NCBI GenBank assembly: GCA_020091685.1
Contig: CM034610.1
Location: forward strand, 8,910,948 to 8,974,947
From: Lutjanus erythropterus
Taxonomy: Eukaryota; Chordata; Actinopteri; Lutjaniformes; Lutjanidae
DNA length: 64,000 bases
Direction: 5' to 3'
The notes beneath the pieces were generated by a model, which ran no database searches, was not told the origin of the DNA, and worked only from the letters and a program-made list of their open reading frames with translations. Made by a program: the position numbers and the translations under genes. Below, piece after piece: positions 1 to 11,575 of the stretch. Each line of letters begins with the position of its first letter. Within the stretch, counting starts at the first letter, position 1.

Positions 1-539
1 GCAACAGTGGTCTATAGCAGAATGATAAGTATTTAACAGAAAAGTTTGTCTGATTTATATAACAAAGTGTTATTAAAGAAAGCAGATTCCATCCATGTCT
101 GGCGGCACTCGCCCCTTGCACCTAGTTTTGGTTCTTGCCTTTGGGTTTCTGCTTCAAATACAAATGAGCTAAAACCAAAAGATATTAACAGTCCTTCCTA
201 TCCTTAGCCATTGTTGTAGTCAAAACCACTTACACTGAGGCAAAGTCACGTCCAAGACCAGTCTGTACTGAGACCGAGACAAGACCAAGACACTTCGAGG
301 GCTTGAGACAGCATACTGCATTAGTCCCCCCCCCATTCAGGTTCGCACAGGACACAGCCTAACATTCACTGCCAACTTTAACTTTATGTATCCTGTCTAG
401 TCATTATCACAAGCAAAAACATAGCTACTTAGCTAGCTAGTTATGCTAACATCACGTACACTTAGCTTACCTTTCTTTATGCTTCCTATCTAAGTGGCTT
501 TCTTTCTAAGTGCAGATAAAAGTTTGATGTGGTCCCAGC
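1..539. other. Non-coding stretch, no gene seen
   Basis: I see no exon-like open frame. Positions 246-300 carry loosely repeated GAGACC/AAGACC words, which look like a decayed simple repeat. A run of nine C sits at 326-334. The AGCTAGCTAG words near 430 are typical of the edges of teleost interspersed repeats and may belong to the repeat that follows. Confidence 0.6.
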
Positions 540-800
540 ACGGGTTGCATTGGTATAGATTTGGCAATACTGTTTCCACTGCAGGAGCTACCCTTCAATG
601 ACCCTGGTGTATAGATCTGGGACAGGCTATTATCGCGTGATCTGACAATTCTCACTCTCAATCCAGCAGCCTTGCAAGGTAACATGAAAGAGACAATAAG
701 ACTGCTGACCATACTCTCATGTGATGTGAGTTGGACAGTTGGTGGCAATAATGCAACTGTGAAATTTAAGAGAAACATGCAAGAACATTTCAACACAGCA
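540..800 (+). repeat. Dispersed teleost repeat, copy 1 of 2
   Basis: This stretch is related to 16900-17175 in the same orientation. Both share, in order, a 'tttggcaat' word, a GGCAGGCTAT/GACAGGCTAT word, AATCCAGC(A/C)GCC followed by CAAGGTAA, then ACTCTCATGTGA and GACAGTTGGTG with 'aatgcaactg/aatgcacctc' after it. I recognise the core as a common spiny-rayed-fish interspersed repeat but cannot name its class. Both terminal boundaries are uncertain. The 67- to 126-codon open frames crossing it on both strands are repeat shadows. Confidence 0.6.
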
Positions 801-1549
801 ACAAGCATTACACGTGACATACTGAAGTGCATGCATGTATTGTTTCCTGTCAATCCCGTGTGTGTGTGTGTGTAGGCAATTTGCATGTCACATAGGGATG
901 GCAGACTCCGCCAGCAACAATGAAAGTTTTCTCGTGAGGATGGTCTCAGTTTAGTTTACTGCTCAATCCTGCAGCATTTAAATGAATGCTGTCTCCCACA
1001 ACTAAACGTAATTAGACTATAACAACATATTTTCCTTTGTTCAAAGGTCTGAGCCTCGTCATGTCTCTTCATGGGTAGAAGTAACTAACTTCACCCAATC
1101 CTGTTCCCGTAGTTTGGGTAGCATTGTGCAGTGAGTCACTAACTTCATTAAGCTTTTATTGACATAATATACTTCCCTCAGATCACATTGGGTAATTAAT
1201 ACAAGTGTTGATGGCTTTCCACAAGCATCCAAATGTTGGCATCAGAGTTTTTGGAGCTATTACGAGTGAATGGTTAGTCAGCCAAGAACAGAAATCTGGC
1301 TTTACTTTGTGCATTTTGTAATTTCCAATTTTTTCCACTTAAAACAATATGGTTTTGAACTCTGTCCTTTTTAGCTTTTTTGAAGTCGTAAAAATCATTT
1401 CCAACCATGTTCTTTCTATATTAATTAACTCAGCATGTTTTTCTGCAAGACTAGTGTAGAAGCTCTTTTTTTACTTACACTCTTCTAAATTTTCAAGCAT
1501 TTTTCTTGTACTGTAGAGAAATGTAGGTAAAATAGCAGTATTTATATTT
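801..1549. other. AT-rich non-coding stretch
   Basis: The only structured item is a (TG)n run at 859-873. The rest is single-copy-looking AT-rich DNA without splice-flanked open frames or inverted repeats that I can see. Confidence 0.55.
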
Positions 1550-1988
1550 CTATTTCCATCTCTGACTATTTTCCTCTGCTTGCCCTTTTTCTTTGTACTC
1601 TTTCCCTCCTTTCCTCTCCTTTTCTCTCTGCCTTAACCCCTTCTCCTCTCCCGTACTCCCTTCCTCTTGAGCTGCTGTTTCTCCCCCATTGCTACTCTTA
1701 ACTTTTTCTTGCATTTTCATGGCCCATATTGCAGCGATTTGCGCCATCTCTCATGATCAAAGCGGAAGCACTAAGTTCAGTCGCATTCCCGTCCCTAAGA
1801 GGGTCAATTGAATCATAGCCACTTTCTCTTTCATCTTCTGATCCGGCCGCCTCTTTTCCCTTCTCTGTCTGGCTATTTGGCTCCGTCGCGCTGCTATTTG
1901 TCAGTGAATTTACATTTCTGCGCCCCTGTCCCTGTCCATCCATTTCTTTCCTCTTATTTTTCCCCCTTGCTTCGCTTCCATTCGCCAT
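1550..1988 (-). CDS. Possible first exon or frameshifted coding relic (weak)
   Basis: On the minus strand an ATG at 1986-1988 (context GGAGATGG, purine at -3 and G at +4) opens 96 codons rich in Ser, Asn, Gly, Glu and Lys, ending at 1698. A second frame, +1 relative to the first, runs 1747-1550 and starts with a hydrophobic, helix-like stretch (AQIAAIWAMKMQEKV) before turning into Glu/Lys/Gly low complexity. The first frame lies in a CpG-richer block (about 16 CpG between 1735 and 2060), and a perfect CRE palindrome lies 54 bp upstream of the ATG. These features fit a first exon of a disordered protein, or a pseudogene with one frameshift. Against this, I do not recognise the protein, the only splice donors in reach are weak (for example GTTAAG near 1700), and the purine-rich strand alone favours open frames of this composition. 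It remains a hypothesis. Confidence 0.2.
1555..1690. repeat. Pyrimidine-rich tract
   Basis: The plus strand is almost pure C/T, with CTTTTTCTTT, TTTCCTCTCC and similar words. It gives the Glu/Lys/Arg-rich composition of the overlapping minus-strand frame and is a reason to distrust that frame. Confidence 0.7.
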
Positions 1989-2041
1989 CTCCGTCTTCAG
2001 TCAGTCAGCTGAGTAAACAGGGCTGGTTTATCTAGATTTTT

Positions 2042-2049
2042 TGACGTCA
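2042..2049. promoter_or_regulatory. Perfect CRE-type palindrome TGACGTCA
   Basis: TGACGTCA is the full CREB/ATF consensus. It lies just upstream of the candidate minus-strand start at 1988 and inside a locally CpG-enriched block. No TATA box is obvious between them. An 8-mer can occur by chance about once per 65 kb, so the context matters more than the match. Confidence 0.3.
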
Positions 2050-2059
2050 GAGAGCCGTC

Positions 2060-3990
2060 CCACAACCTCTATCATCTGCCTCTGAGGTCACGGGTCATTA
2101 TTTCTGGTTTCCCCCCGGAGACCTCTGAGAAGAGACCAATGTGGCCCAGCGGGAGCAGCCCCTGCCCACGCAAAAAAGCAAAACAGACAGCTTTTAAATA
2201 AAGTTACAGTGCTGAGGGTGCCATGACAGGGTCCAGTGCTGCTCCAGCACATCCAGCGGTGTGGTACAACTTGAAACCGAAGGCTGAAGCAGATGTGACA
2301 GCATTTTGTTGCTGACACATGGAAATCTGTGATCTGATATGACTTGATATGTGTAAAGTGAATGCTTTCTGTGATTGGGCCTGTCAGGACCACGGAGAGG
2401 GAAGATGTTTGAGAAGACAGCTTGATTTATAACCTGGAAGTCTCTGCATATAGAAAAGAGACATTTGGGTCCAGTGGAGGTGTCACTTCGTAGAAAGTTT
2501 TCTTTCTTTCACTGTGAGTGTAGACCCTCAAATGCTGATTCCATTTTGCAGAAGAAATAAATGTCTCTGTTTATTATTGTTGTCACAGAAGTGGACTGTG
2601 CATAATTTCAAAGCTTTTTCTTTTAATAAGAAATCTAAACTCTACTCACAACTTTTGACCTCAAAGGTGCATAAAAGTTAGTTTCTGCAGTTAGTGAGTG
2701 TGTGTTGTGATCCACGTTGGGCGCTTTGTGACAGACTGGGAGGGGATGCAGTTAAAGGAGTAGTGTGGATTTTTACTAAAATTACATCATCAAAAACTCC
2801 TAGGCTAAAAACCAGGCTTGCCTAGTTTGTTGCAGGTCACATTTTGGCCTCTGTTGTGGCTCAAAAACTGACAGTCATAGAAAACTTTCATTTTATCTTG
2901 GAAGTGGAGCATCTGTAGATTAATTCTATAGCCGATATGTTATGATTCACTAAAGTTAGGTATGGTACAAAATGAATAAATTCCTGTTTTGTTAGCTTTG
3001 CCGCCATCTTCGCTATGCATGTGCGCATATTGGAATATTCCAGATCCACTAGTAAACAAATAACAGATGTAGACTTAACTACAAAATCAACTTCTCTAAT
3101 TCTTAGCTTTTTTATACATCTTAAAGAAAACTGTGACTATACTTTACAAAAACACTATTTAAAACTTTGCAAATCTCTGTTGGTTGCATCTGGCAGTTGT
3201 GGTGGCTTTGCAGTAGGTGCTTCACCATCTGTGCCTGGCAGAGATCTGCACTCTACTGAGTGCGTTTTTCTTGTGTGACATAAGGTCATACACTGATAGT
3301 TGAATTGATGCATGGCTGCTGTACGCTGTGATTTAGCTGACTGTATATCACAGTGAGAATGTGAAGTTGTGTGTTTTGGGGAGAAAAAAATAAGTTGTTG
3401 CAACCTTTCCTTGCTGAATGAAGGTTAAAGCAGTCGGACATGATGAAGGTGTGTGTTCTGCTGCAGCGTTTCGTCACAGTGCCGTTGTTTGTCTCCTGGA
3501 CACTGCTGTTTATCTCTCCCTAATCACCACAGGCTCGACTTCAGTCCTTCAGCCACAGACACACGGCACTCTCCAGGCCTGAGAGGACCTGCAGCAGCCC
3601 TGATAACGCAAACACACACTCACATATATCCACATATGCACTTAAGTACAAGTATTTGTGTACTTAAATACACTCTTACATGCACACGCTTTCATACACG
3701 GATGTGAAACTTCATACAAAACACACAAACAGAGTCGCACACGTGCCCGGATGTACGCATGCATGAGTGGCCGAGAGGCTGAGAGGGGCTAATAAACCAA
3801 TAGCTGCTATCTGAGGCGGGTGTGTGTCCGTCTGCCTCTGTGTGAGTGTGATAAGCGAAGTAGAGTAGAAGTTCAGTCCTAATCAGCGACCGTCTCTCTC
3901 TAATGGCTCTTGTCAGTGTCCACTCACAGCACGGCCACATCTCCACAACAAACACACACCCTCTCCACAACAGCAGACAGACACACAGAC
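2060..3990. other. Non-coding stretch with CA-rich end
   Basis: No supportable exon. At 2755-2935 a segment beginning AAAGGAGTAGTGTGGATT resembles the left end of teleost miniature transposons that start TAAAGGAATA, but I find no matching right end. From about 3608 to 3990 the sequence is peppered with imperfect ACAC/CACA words, which explains the His/Thr- and Cys/Val-rich open frames there. Confidence 0.5.
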
Positions 3991-4240
3991 TTGTGTTCCC
4001 ATCACTTTAGATGACATTACATTAACTTGTATTCGTGTCTAGGAGGCTTACCATAACCCTACCCATAACCGCTGCTTGCCTAACCCTAACGATAACCCAA
4101 GTCTTCACCCTGAAATTTATGATTTACATTATGGGGACTTGTGTTTTGTCCCCATAAAAGAGGGCGAGTCCCCACAAGTGACTGTTTAAACAGATGTCCC
4201 CACAACAGATGTAAAGAGATTTATGTCCCCACAACATGAG
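3991..4240. repeat. GTCCCCACA-type interspersed repeat
   Basis: It contains TAACCCTAAC words near 4080 and then alternating ATGGGGACT / TGTCCCCATA / GTCCCCACAA words at 4130-4225, giving several short inverted pairs. I recognise this word combination as a repeat widespread in fish genomes; class and exact ends are unknown. The CCCTAA words are part of the repeat and are not telomeric, because they do not form a tandem array. Confidence 0.55.
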
Positions 4241-4773
4241 TAATACATGTCTACACACTCACACACACTCAATGAAAATATATCACATAGGGACAGCAGT
4301 CCCATTTGTCATCCGTGCATCAGAGAAAGGAGACTGTGTCGAGTTTAAACACACTTGAAATCAGTTTACACACTGATTCAGACTGAGCAGCATTTTTATG
4401 AGATACACTTACATGCAGTGTCGACATAAATTCATGTTTATGTCAAATTAGCTGATTTAAGTTGGATGATGGCAGCCTTTAAACCATTTCAACGACAGGC
4501 TGTTTTTGTTAAGTTTCAGGGCTTTTTATGTACAGGCTTATATAATTGTCACTACATGACTGAAGCTCCTCAGAAATGTGATAATCTAAAAATTTTTGGC
4601 ACTGCAGATATGTCTATATCATGTCTGGAGGGGAGTGTCAGTGCTGCATTTTTCAAGCAAAATGAAAAACTCACTTGTTTCAGCTTTTCAGATGTGAGGA
4701 TTTGATACTTTTCATTTTCATCGTCAAACTAAATGTAATTTAGTATTACCATTATTTAAGAAAATAATCAATC
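4241..4773. other. Non-coding stretch
   Basis: Contains a 79-codon open frame (4466-4705) that is not recognisable and has no coding support. No repeats or palindromes stand out. Confidence 0.5.
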
Positions 4774-5074
4774 TAGAGCTGCAGTGATTAATTAGTTATT
4801 ATTATTAATTAATTGCAAACTATTTTGAGAATTGACTAAGTGTTTTGAGTCATTTTTTAAGAAAAACAAGTGAAAATTCTTCCAATTTTTGATCCTGAAA
4901 TGTGAATATTCTCATGTTTTTTTACTCCATTTTTTGGACCTGACTCCAGCAACATGGAGTTTAAAAGTTACAAAGTTTGAAAACTGCCATCATCACGATC
5001 AGATTTTTTTTCATCATATAAACAAATATATAGAGTGTCATGAATAACGTGGCACATCCCTAGTTGCAGCCCTA
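4774..5074 (+). mobile_element. hAT-like miniature element, TAGRGCTGCAA family copy 1
   Basis: It starts TAGAGCTGCAGTGATTAAT and ends TAGTTGCAGCCCTA, whose reverse complement TAGGGCTGCAACTA pairs with the start. Inside are the words 'tgaatattctcatg', 'tttactcc' and ATTAATTAATTG, which I recognise from an abundant teleost non-autonomous element. At 301 bp it has no coding capacity. The flanking 8-mers do not match, so the target duplication has decayed or the boundary is off by a few bases. Relatives are at 26198, 48850 and 58570. Confidence 0.75.
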
Positions 5075-6754
5075 AAACTGTATTAATTTACCAAAAGAAA
5101 AAGGGGAATTGTCATGAATATTTGTCTCTTTTTTCTTCAAAATCTACAGTTCCCATCATACACAGCAGTGTAAAATTGCCACAAAGATCAATTAGCCTTG
5201 TGATGAGTTGGTGTCATGTAAAATTATGCCACTAGCACGTCCTGTTTGCCTGTTTTGACTCCGAGAAGAAGGGGTTAAAAATTCAAAGTCCTGCTGAAAG
5301 TAAAAGATTGTTTTAACAGGTGGATTTTGCCCAGTTATGACCACCTATAACTACATTTTTATTGAATGTTACACTCCTGAATGCATTAAACGGTTCTAGA
5401 AATGTCACAGGAAACACATACAGCTATTTTGGTTCCTTCTCGGTGTCTGCTAGAGTGATGGAGAGGAGAATCTGCTGGGTGAAAACTGCATTAGATAATC
5501 CCTGAAGCAAACCCAAACTGTAACAATAACAGAGCTATCATCACCAAAATTATGTTGTGCTACAAACACACACACACACACACACATACAGACGCACACG
5601 CGCTCACATCCCCATCCACAGTCAGATCAGTGTGGGAATGTTTGTGCCAGCACGAGCGTCTTGTGCTGTGTTGATGTTGTGATTATAGGGGGTGTTTAAG
5701 GTTGAGGATGACTCATCTCACATACACACACATGCTCACGTACGCACACCGTGCACCCACAGCAATCTAGATAAAGATCATCACTCACTCGCCCTCTCCT
5801 CCTCCCTCCCGTCCTCTGACAATGCTTACAGCTCACCAGGATTTATCCTCACCATGTCACTGGTTTAAACATCTTTATATAAACGCTTTAATTCCTACAT
5901 GCTGCTTGGGAAGAAAAGTAATAAGAAAGAGGCAAATTAATTGAAATCTTTATCAGAGCCGGTTTTAAAGTGGTATTTTTTTTTTTATCTGCGCGCTGTA
6001 TGTGTATTTCATTAGACTGATTCACTGAGGAGGATTCTGGGCTGTTACGGAGAGCGAAAAAGCAAATTCTCCTGTTCTGTTTTTGTCCCCACACGTCTGC
6101 CTTGTTTAGTTTCTGATCCTGCGAGGGATATTATTCACAAGAAATGCCTAAACTCTGTCAGATGACCATGCTTCTGAAGATTTATCCTTCTTTGTGCTCT
6201 GCGTTTTCATTTTTCTGAGGCTCTTGTTTTGCTTTGGTCCTCACGTTTTCACTCATTGATGATGGCGTATTTATGTAGGCATGTATACACGTTCCACGTC
6301 GCGCCTCACCCCTCATTCTCGACTAAAGCCTCTGGCACAAAAAATAAAATTAGTTTCCATCTGACTGACTTCAACTCTTTTTCACTTGCTTTTAAACTCA
6401 TTCACAGATGGATCCTTCTTTACAAAGCTATGTTGTGTAGACTTTGGTCAAGTCCACAGTTTTATTATAGCATTATTTTAGCTAACTGTGTTAGCATATG
6501 CACATGATTATTTAAACATTCTGCAAACACAGAGCAATATCGGCATTCATTTGGAGCCATGTTCCTGGGCATTTTCGGTCAGGTGTCACACTTTTGCTAT
6601 TTACAACAATCCTGTTCTACTGTTCTACTGTAAAAATATTCCATCTTGATCAAAATGACTAATTATATAAACTGTGGTATTATACTATAAGAAAGAAATG
6701 TTGTATGACACTGTACTGTAGATTTTTAGAGTACAGTACTTCTGCAGGACTGAT
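5075..6754. other. Non-coding stretch with a microsatellite and a candidate conserved block
   Basis: Holds a (CA)10 run at 5567-5586. The block 5905-6090 has homeodomain-like AATTAATTG and GATA-like TTTATCAG sites with little repeat character and is listed under findings. No exon is supportable. Confidence 0.5.
5567..5586. repeat. (CA)10 microsatellite
   Basis: Pure CA dinucleotides, followed by imperfect CA/CG words to about 5610. Confidence 0.95.
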
Positions 6755-7510
6755 TAGGGCTGTGATGATGACCTTGTTACCAGGATACCGTGATCATGTG
6801 AGGGTTGAGCTCATTCCCGTCATCACCACAAATTTTATTTTGAAGGGTGAAGCTCATGTCATTCCATTGTGTAATGCGTTTGAGAAGTCAGGAACACAGC
6901 CTCTGATTGGTCAACAGAACGCAACCCAAGGCATCATGGGATTGCCAGTGGATGGCTAACAACATGCTAATAACAACAACTGTTTTCAACACGGGTAAAT
7001 GGATAAATAAGCCTCTAAAAAAGACACTGCACTTCAAACCTAGATTACAAAAGTTGTCAAAAGGACACAGCATGATTGAAATGGAGCCAGTGCTGTAATG
7101 GTACAACGCTAGCATTAGCATTAGCTTAATTTAGCCTTTCTTGTTCAGCTTACTCATGGGCTAACCTGCTTCACTTTTCCAGCAGTTGAGAAACAACAGA
7201 TGAAACTTTTCTTGGTCTTAAGAAGCTGTAGTGTTTATTAACTGACACACTGTAACCTAAACTGTACATTTACTGCCAGACTGATCAGTTGCTGTTAAGT
7301 TTCTGCTCCACTACGAGCAGCGCCATCTGGTGCCTCTTCCTCACTTGCAGACCTCACACACAAAGGAGCTATGCTATGCTTAGAACAGTATCCTTAAAAA
7401 AAGTCAAACAAAACAAAATTATTTGGCAAGTTGAGATAAAGCATCATCCAGCGGGAATATGTTGCTTTTTCAGCACAGATAGAAAAAAAATCCATGTGGC
7501 CACAGCTCTA
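6755..7510 (+). mobile_element. hAT-like element, TAGGGCTGTGA family copy 1 (full length)
   Basis: It starts TAGGGCTGTGATGATGAC and ends GGCCACAGCTCTA, so the ends are inverted repeats (TAGGGCTGTG / TAGAGCTGTG). The flanking 8-mers GGACTGAT and GCTCTGCT match at 5 of 8 positions, consistent with an old 8-bp hAT target duplication. The interior aligns over its whole length with the reverse strand of 40478-41160 and with both halves of 51505-52335: shared words include AACAACATGCTAA, CAGCAGTTG, CATTTACTGCCAGACTGA and GGAGCTATGCTA. No transposase is present, so it needs a helper elsewhere. Open frames of 63-84 codons inside it are not conserved in the other copies. Confidence 0.8.
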
Positions 7511-7551
7511 GCTCTGCTACACTAAATAAAACAGGACCTTAATTTGTATCA

Positions 7552-7573
7552 TTGGTAACACCTGTGTTACCAA
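7552..7573. other. Near-perfect 22-bp palindrome
   Basis: Ten-base arms TTGGTAACAC and GTGTTACCAA flank a 2-bp centre. The arm contains GGTAACAC, the terminal word of the fold-back elements at 18109 and 26637, so this may be a collapsed copy or an end-to-end remnant of that family. Confidence 0.7.
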
Positions 7574-10280
7574 CCCTACTATTCGATATCAATATGGCCG
7601 ATATATGAGTCGGGCTCTTGTTGGAACCTCAGCTTTGGCCTCTTTTCCAGCCCCTTCCTCCGTCCTCAATTCCACCTGTGCAGTCACAGGCCGAGCCTGA
7701 TGAGTCCAGCTCGCCTCACTGTCAGGTGCTAAATCAGGTCTGCTGCTCTTTGGATCCAAACAGGCGAGGAGAGGCTGTGTGGAGGAATGAAGGAAAGGAT
7801 GATAGGCATCGCGGTAGACAGATGGTGGGAATGCGCCACCGAGTCCCAAACAGTGGGAAAGTCCTGAGGGAGAGATTTGTTCTGCTCTCCTCTGCTATGC
7901 CTCACTGTCCCTCTTTCTCACTCCTTCCCTCTCTCGTTTTATCCCCCCTCCTCTCTGTTTGACTTCCCTGGCTGGGCTGAGATTTGTTTTGTTCTCTGCT
8001 AATGCTATCTGTTGCTATTCTCAGAGGCTTGCTGGCTACGAGGATGGACAGTGTGTATACACTAGCCTCGAGTGGGGCATCGCATCAACACTGCCACAGC
8101 TGAGTGTGAGTATGTGTGCGGTGGGCAGGGTCTTTGAGGAGAAGAACGGGCCAGAGAGACAGACGAGCATGGCTTCAGTCCACATTCACAAGACAATTTT
8201 ACTATCTACTTGTTGACAGAAACTCTCAAAGCAGCCTGACTTGTCTGATGTGAAAAACACTCAGCAAAAATCTCTCCACTAAAAATTTAGTTTCTAGCTC
8301 ACAATGCGAATGTCACTTAGAGACAGTGGTAATCTCTCGTCCCGGTGGCAGCCATTTTAGAGCCTCCTCTCCTCTTCATGGTGGCATTGTGGTCCAGTCC
8401 CAGTTGATTAACATGTTGTCAGTAGCTGTGGCTGCGTCCTACCGCTCTCTGCAAGCCACTGTGAGAAGACAAGACACAGAATTGAGTAATATACGACTTC
8501 GGAGGCCTGTGATTGGTTAGAACCCCGGACTTTATTGCATGTTGTGAATACAGTGCATATGGTTCTGATTTGGGTTGCTTTTTTTCCTTTCCAAGCTGGA
8601 GCGCAGACATTCAGCCACACACATGCAGGAAAGATGCACGCAGACAAACATGGAACAATATGCACGCAAATTATGCACACACTCACTGGTACATGCAGAA
8701 GCATCTATGTAGATAAGCCCCTACAAAGACGCACGTCTCCCTTTAAGATAACTGTATTCACTGATCCCTGCCCTTTGGCTTTCTGACCCCACCATAGCTA
8801 ATTCCTGATGGCTGCTCTTGCAGTTAATTTGCAGTCATGGTCAGTGTGCCCTTATTGAGTTGCCTTGATTATATATCCTGTACTGGTCATGGACTCATTA
8901 CTTTAATAGCCCCTCACTGACATCTATACATTACAACTGAGGAACCAGGATCTACATGCTTTCTTTAATGGCTTTTGACACATCTTTTTTTTTTTTTTGT
9001 AATCCAGACTCATACTGTTTTCACACCCAAAAATCTCTTTGATTTAAAATTTAGTTTCTCTCCTGTGTTGCTGTTTGTACTTTCAGGTATCTGTCCTATT
9101 TTCTGGTTTCACGTTTGCATTCAGTTGAATTGGAGTCGTGTTAAGTTGCTGCAGATAAAAACCCAACATTTCCCGATTTTGCTGCTGCACAATCAAAGCT
9201 TTTAGATAAGGACTTTTATTATGAAGAATTCATAGGAAATAAGCCACATATGAGTGCTGATGAACTGATTTGTGTGTGTCATGTTTCCATCGCTGCTGAT
9301 CGGAGCTGGAGCTGATAAATACCCATGACCTCTGCAGAATCATTTGACCAGGGAATGAAAGTTGATGTTAGTTGGTGTTAGTGGGATTTTTGTCCAGTGT
9401 GAAAAAGGCATCAGAGAAGGTTTCACCAGGCTAAAGTGATTCTAACTTGGCACAATGAATAGAAATAAGCTTGCTCTTGTCACCCAGAGGAAGCACAGAC
9501 ATTGTTTTTGAATGTTTATATCGTAGGACTCCTGCTAAGTAGCGTGTTGTTAAAGCCGGCAAACATTGCTTGTGAGCACTGAATGATAAAACTGAGAGAC
9601 TTTCTGAAGTTGGTGTTTTCGCCGATGGCAGTCGAGCATAAACAAAATGAGAGGGAAAAGAGGATGTGTTGTGGAGAAAACAAGATGAGTTGATGAAGTG
9701 AGGAGGAAAGATGTGCAGCGTGGCTGCCAGGGAGGCATTGAGCATGACGTTCATGAGCATACAGTAGCTGCACCCAAATATGCACTAAGCATCCCTTGGA
9801 AAGTGGCTTGGAGTTGACTATGCAAAATGCGGTTACTCATCTCTCATTTCAAAAAGGCAGAATAAACATGAAGAGTCCTGAGCATTCATGAATAGCAAGT
9901 ATTCTACTACTGTTGCAAAGGATTTTTATTCTGTGCAGAAAATCATTCTTTGGTTATCAAAAGCCTTTTTTAAAAGCTTAAAAGGCACACCAGTAGTGCA
10001 ACTTTATCACTAAGCAACACTCTTGGATCAGGATACAGGTATCTGAAAAACATTTTAAATTCTTGCTTACAGTACGGTAAGCTAAGGGAAAGATCATGGT
10101 TATGGCAAATAAATTATAGATAACGTATAGCTAGGGTTAGGAAACTAAAACATTTGGATAAAAGAACAATAAGTATGATTTTTTTGTTTAAAACAGTCAA
10201 AAATTAACTGAAATTATCAACAGAATGTAAGGAAATCGCTGTTAATATCTATGTATTTTGTGTCAGAGATATCTACTGAA
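7574..10280. other. Non-coding stretch
   Basis: No exon supportable. Open frames at 7618-7962 and 7959-8216 are pyrimidine-rich or unrecognised. A run of T lies at 8986-8998. Neither splice-bounded frames nor transposon ends are seen. Confidence 0.5.
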
Positions 10281-10454
10281 GTTCGATTGCTAACTCACTA
10301 TAGTGAGTCACTGCAGCAACTGCTCCGCCTTCAGTCCAGCAACACTTGAGAGGGTTTTCTTGCCTGGTTTTGCATAAGGCACCTCAACACTGACTTGGCA
10401 CCCCTGGTCCCCTCCTGCTTCACAAGTCTCCTGTCCCTGCCGTGTCTTTGTTAT

Positions 10455-10760
10455 TCTCTGACTCAAGAGACCTGATTAGAGCCACTGTAAATCCCCTCAG
10501 TACTGTATTGCCTGTTGTCAGTTTGGCTGCTGAATCGGGTTCTGTTGCCTGCTTTGGCAGCGCTTGTTTTGATGCTCATTCCAGCGCCACTCCCCGCCAG
10601 AATTCCCTACTTGGTCCCCCATGTCCTGGGCCTTAAAACTTCCTTCTGACAGTGGTCCAAAGCTCCTGCCCTAGCAGTATAATCACCAACACTCTCACGG
10701 TTTGCTGGATTGCTAGCTGCACAACTAATTGAGCTAATCAGGAAATGGCAGCTACAGTTA
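10455..10760 (+). repeat. Dispersed repeat, copy 1 of 2 (with 48540-48720)
   Basis: Both copies contain GAGCCACTGTAAA followed by an 'agtactgtattgcc / atactatattccc' word and then GGATTGCTA(G/A)CTG, GAGCTAA and GGCAGCTACAG leading to a GTTAGC word. They share orientation. Boundaries are uncertain; the class is unknown. The TTAGC words are typical of several teleost interspersed repeats in this window. Confidence 0.5.
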
Positions 10761-11575
10761 GCGGTAGTTATTTGTTTGAAGTATGAATTCAACAAGAGGC
10801 CAATTCTTGCACTTTTGAGGTTCCAGAAAGATTGCGGACACAAACTCTGGTGATGGTCTACAGGTGTGTAGTTGTCCAACATGGAGAGGTAATGTTTAGC
10901 ACCATGAAATTGATTTGGCTTTACCCTTGTTTAGTATGGAGACAAACAGTTCCAGGCAATACCACACTATGAGAGGACATGTATGAGGGATCGTCTCATA
11001 ACGCCTTCTGGCTCTGACACGAGAAGCTCGAATGATGGTGTTGAAAGACAAAAACACAAAGTAGGCATCATTCTCTGAGTCACGAAGTAGTCACTGTCCT
11101 TATGAAAAGAAAAGCCAGTGGTTTAAGGACACGACACGCCAGAACTGTATGTAAGGACATGGTGCCCACCCAAACTGTTGAGAGAGGTGGCTTTGAGGCA
11201 ATGGTAAAAAACACTGCATTCACAGTACGTAATGCCAAGCCACAAACACTTCACACAAAACAAAATCCCGAACTCGTACAGCAGCTGTCGTGAGAAAGAG
11301 GAGCAAATGGCACGCACACACTCACACATAGCGTCAGCTGTGCAGTGTGATAACTTCCACCAACTTGTGTAAAACTGCCTTCACAACCACTGTAAAGTAT
11401 ATTAATAATTAATTGATAATAACTTTAACCCCAAGCAATGAATAATTACTTTGTCTTGCATGCATTTCATTCTCATTCTCTTGGAAAAAGTAAGGGAAGA
11501 ATTATATATCCACATGCGCTATTGCTAAATTAATATTCCTTGTCATACCAAGTGAGCACAGAAGTGAAAACAGTT
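10761..11575. other. Non-coding stretch
   Basis: Single-copy-looking sequence becoming AT-rich after 11395. Two overlapping frames on opposite strands at 11102-11329 are not recognisable. No repeat found. Confidence 0.5.

Noticed and set aside
4079-4100. Telomere-like CCCTAA words
   Set aside because: Only a few scattered words inside an interspersed repeat; no tandem array.
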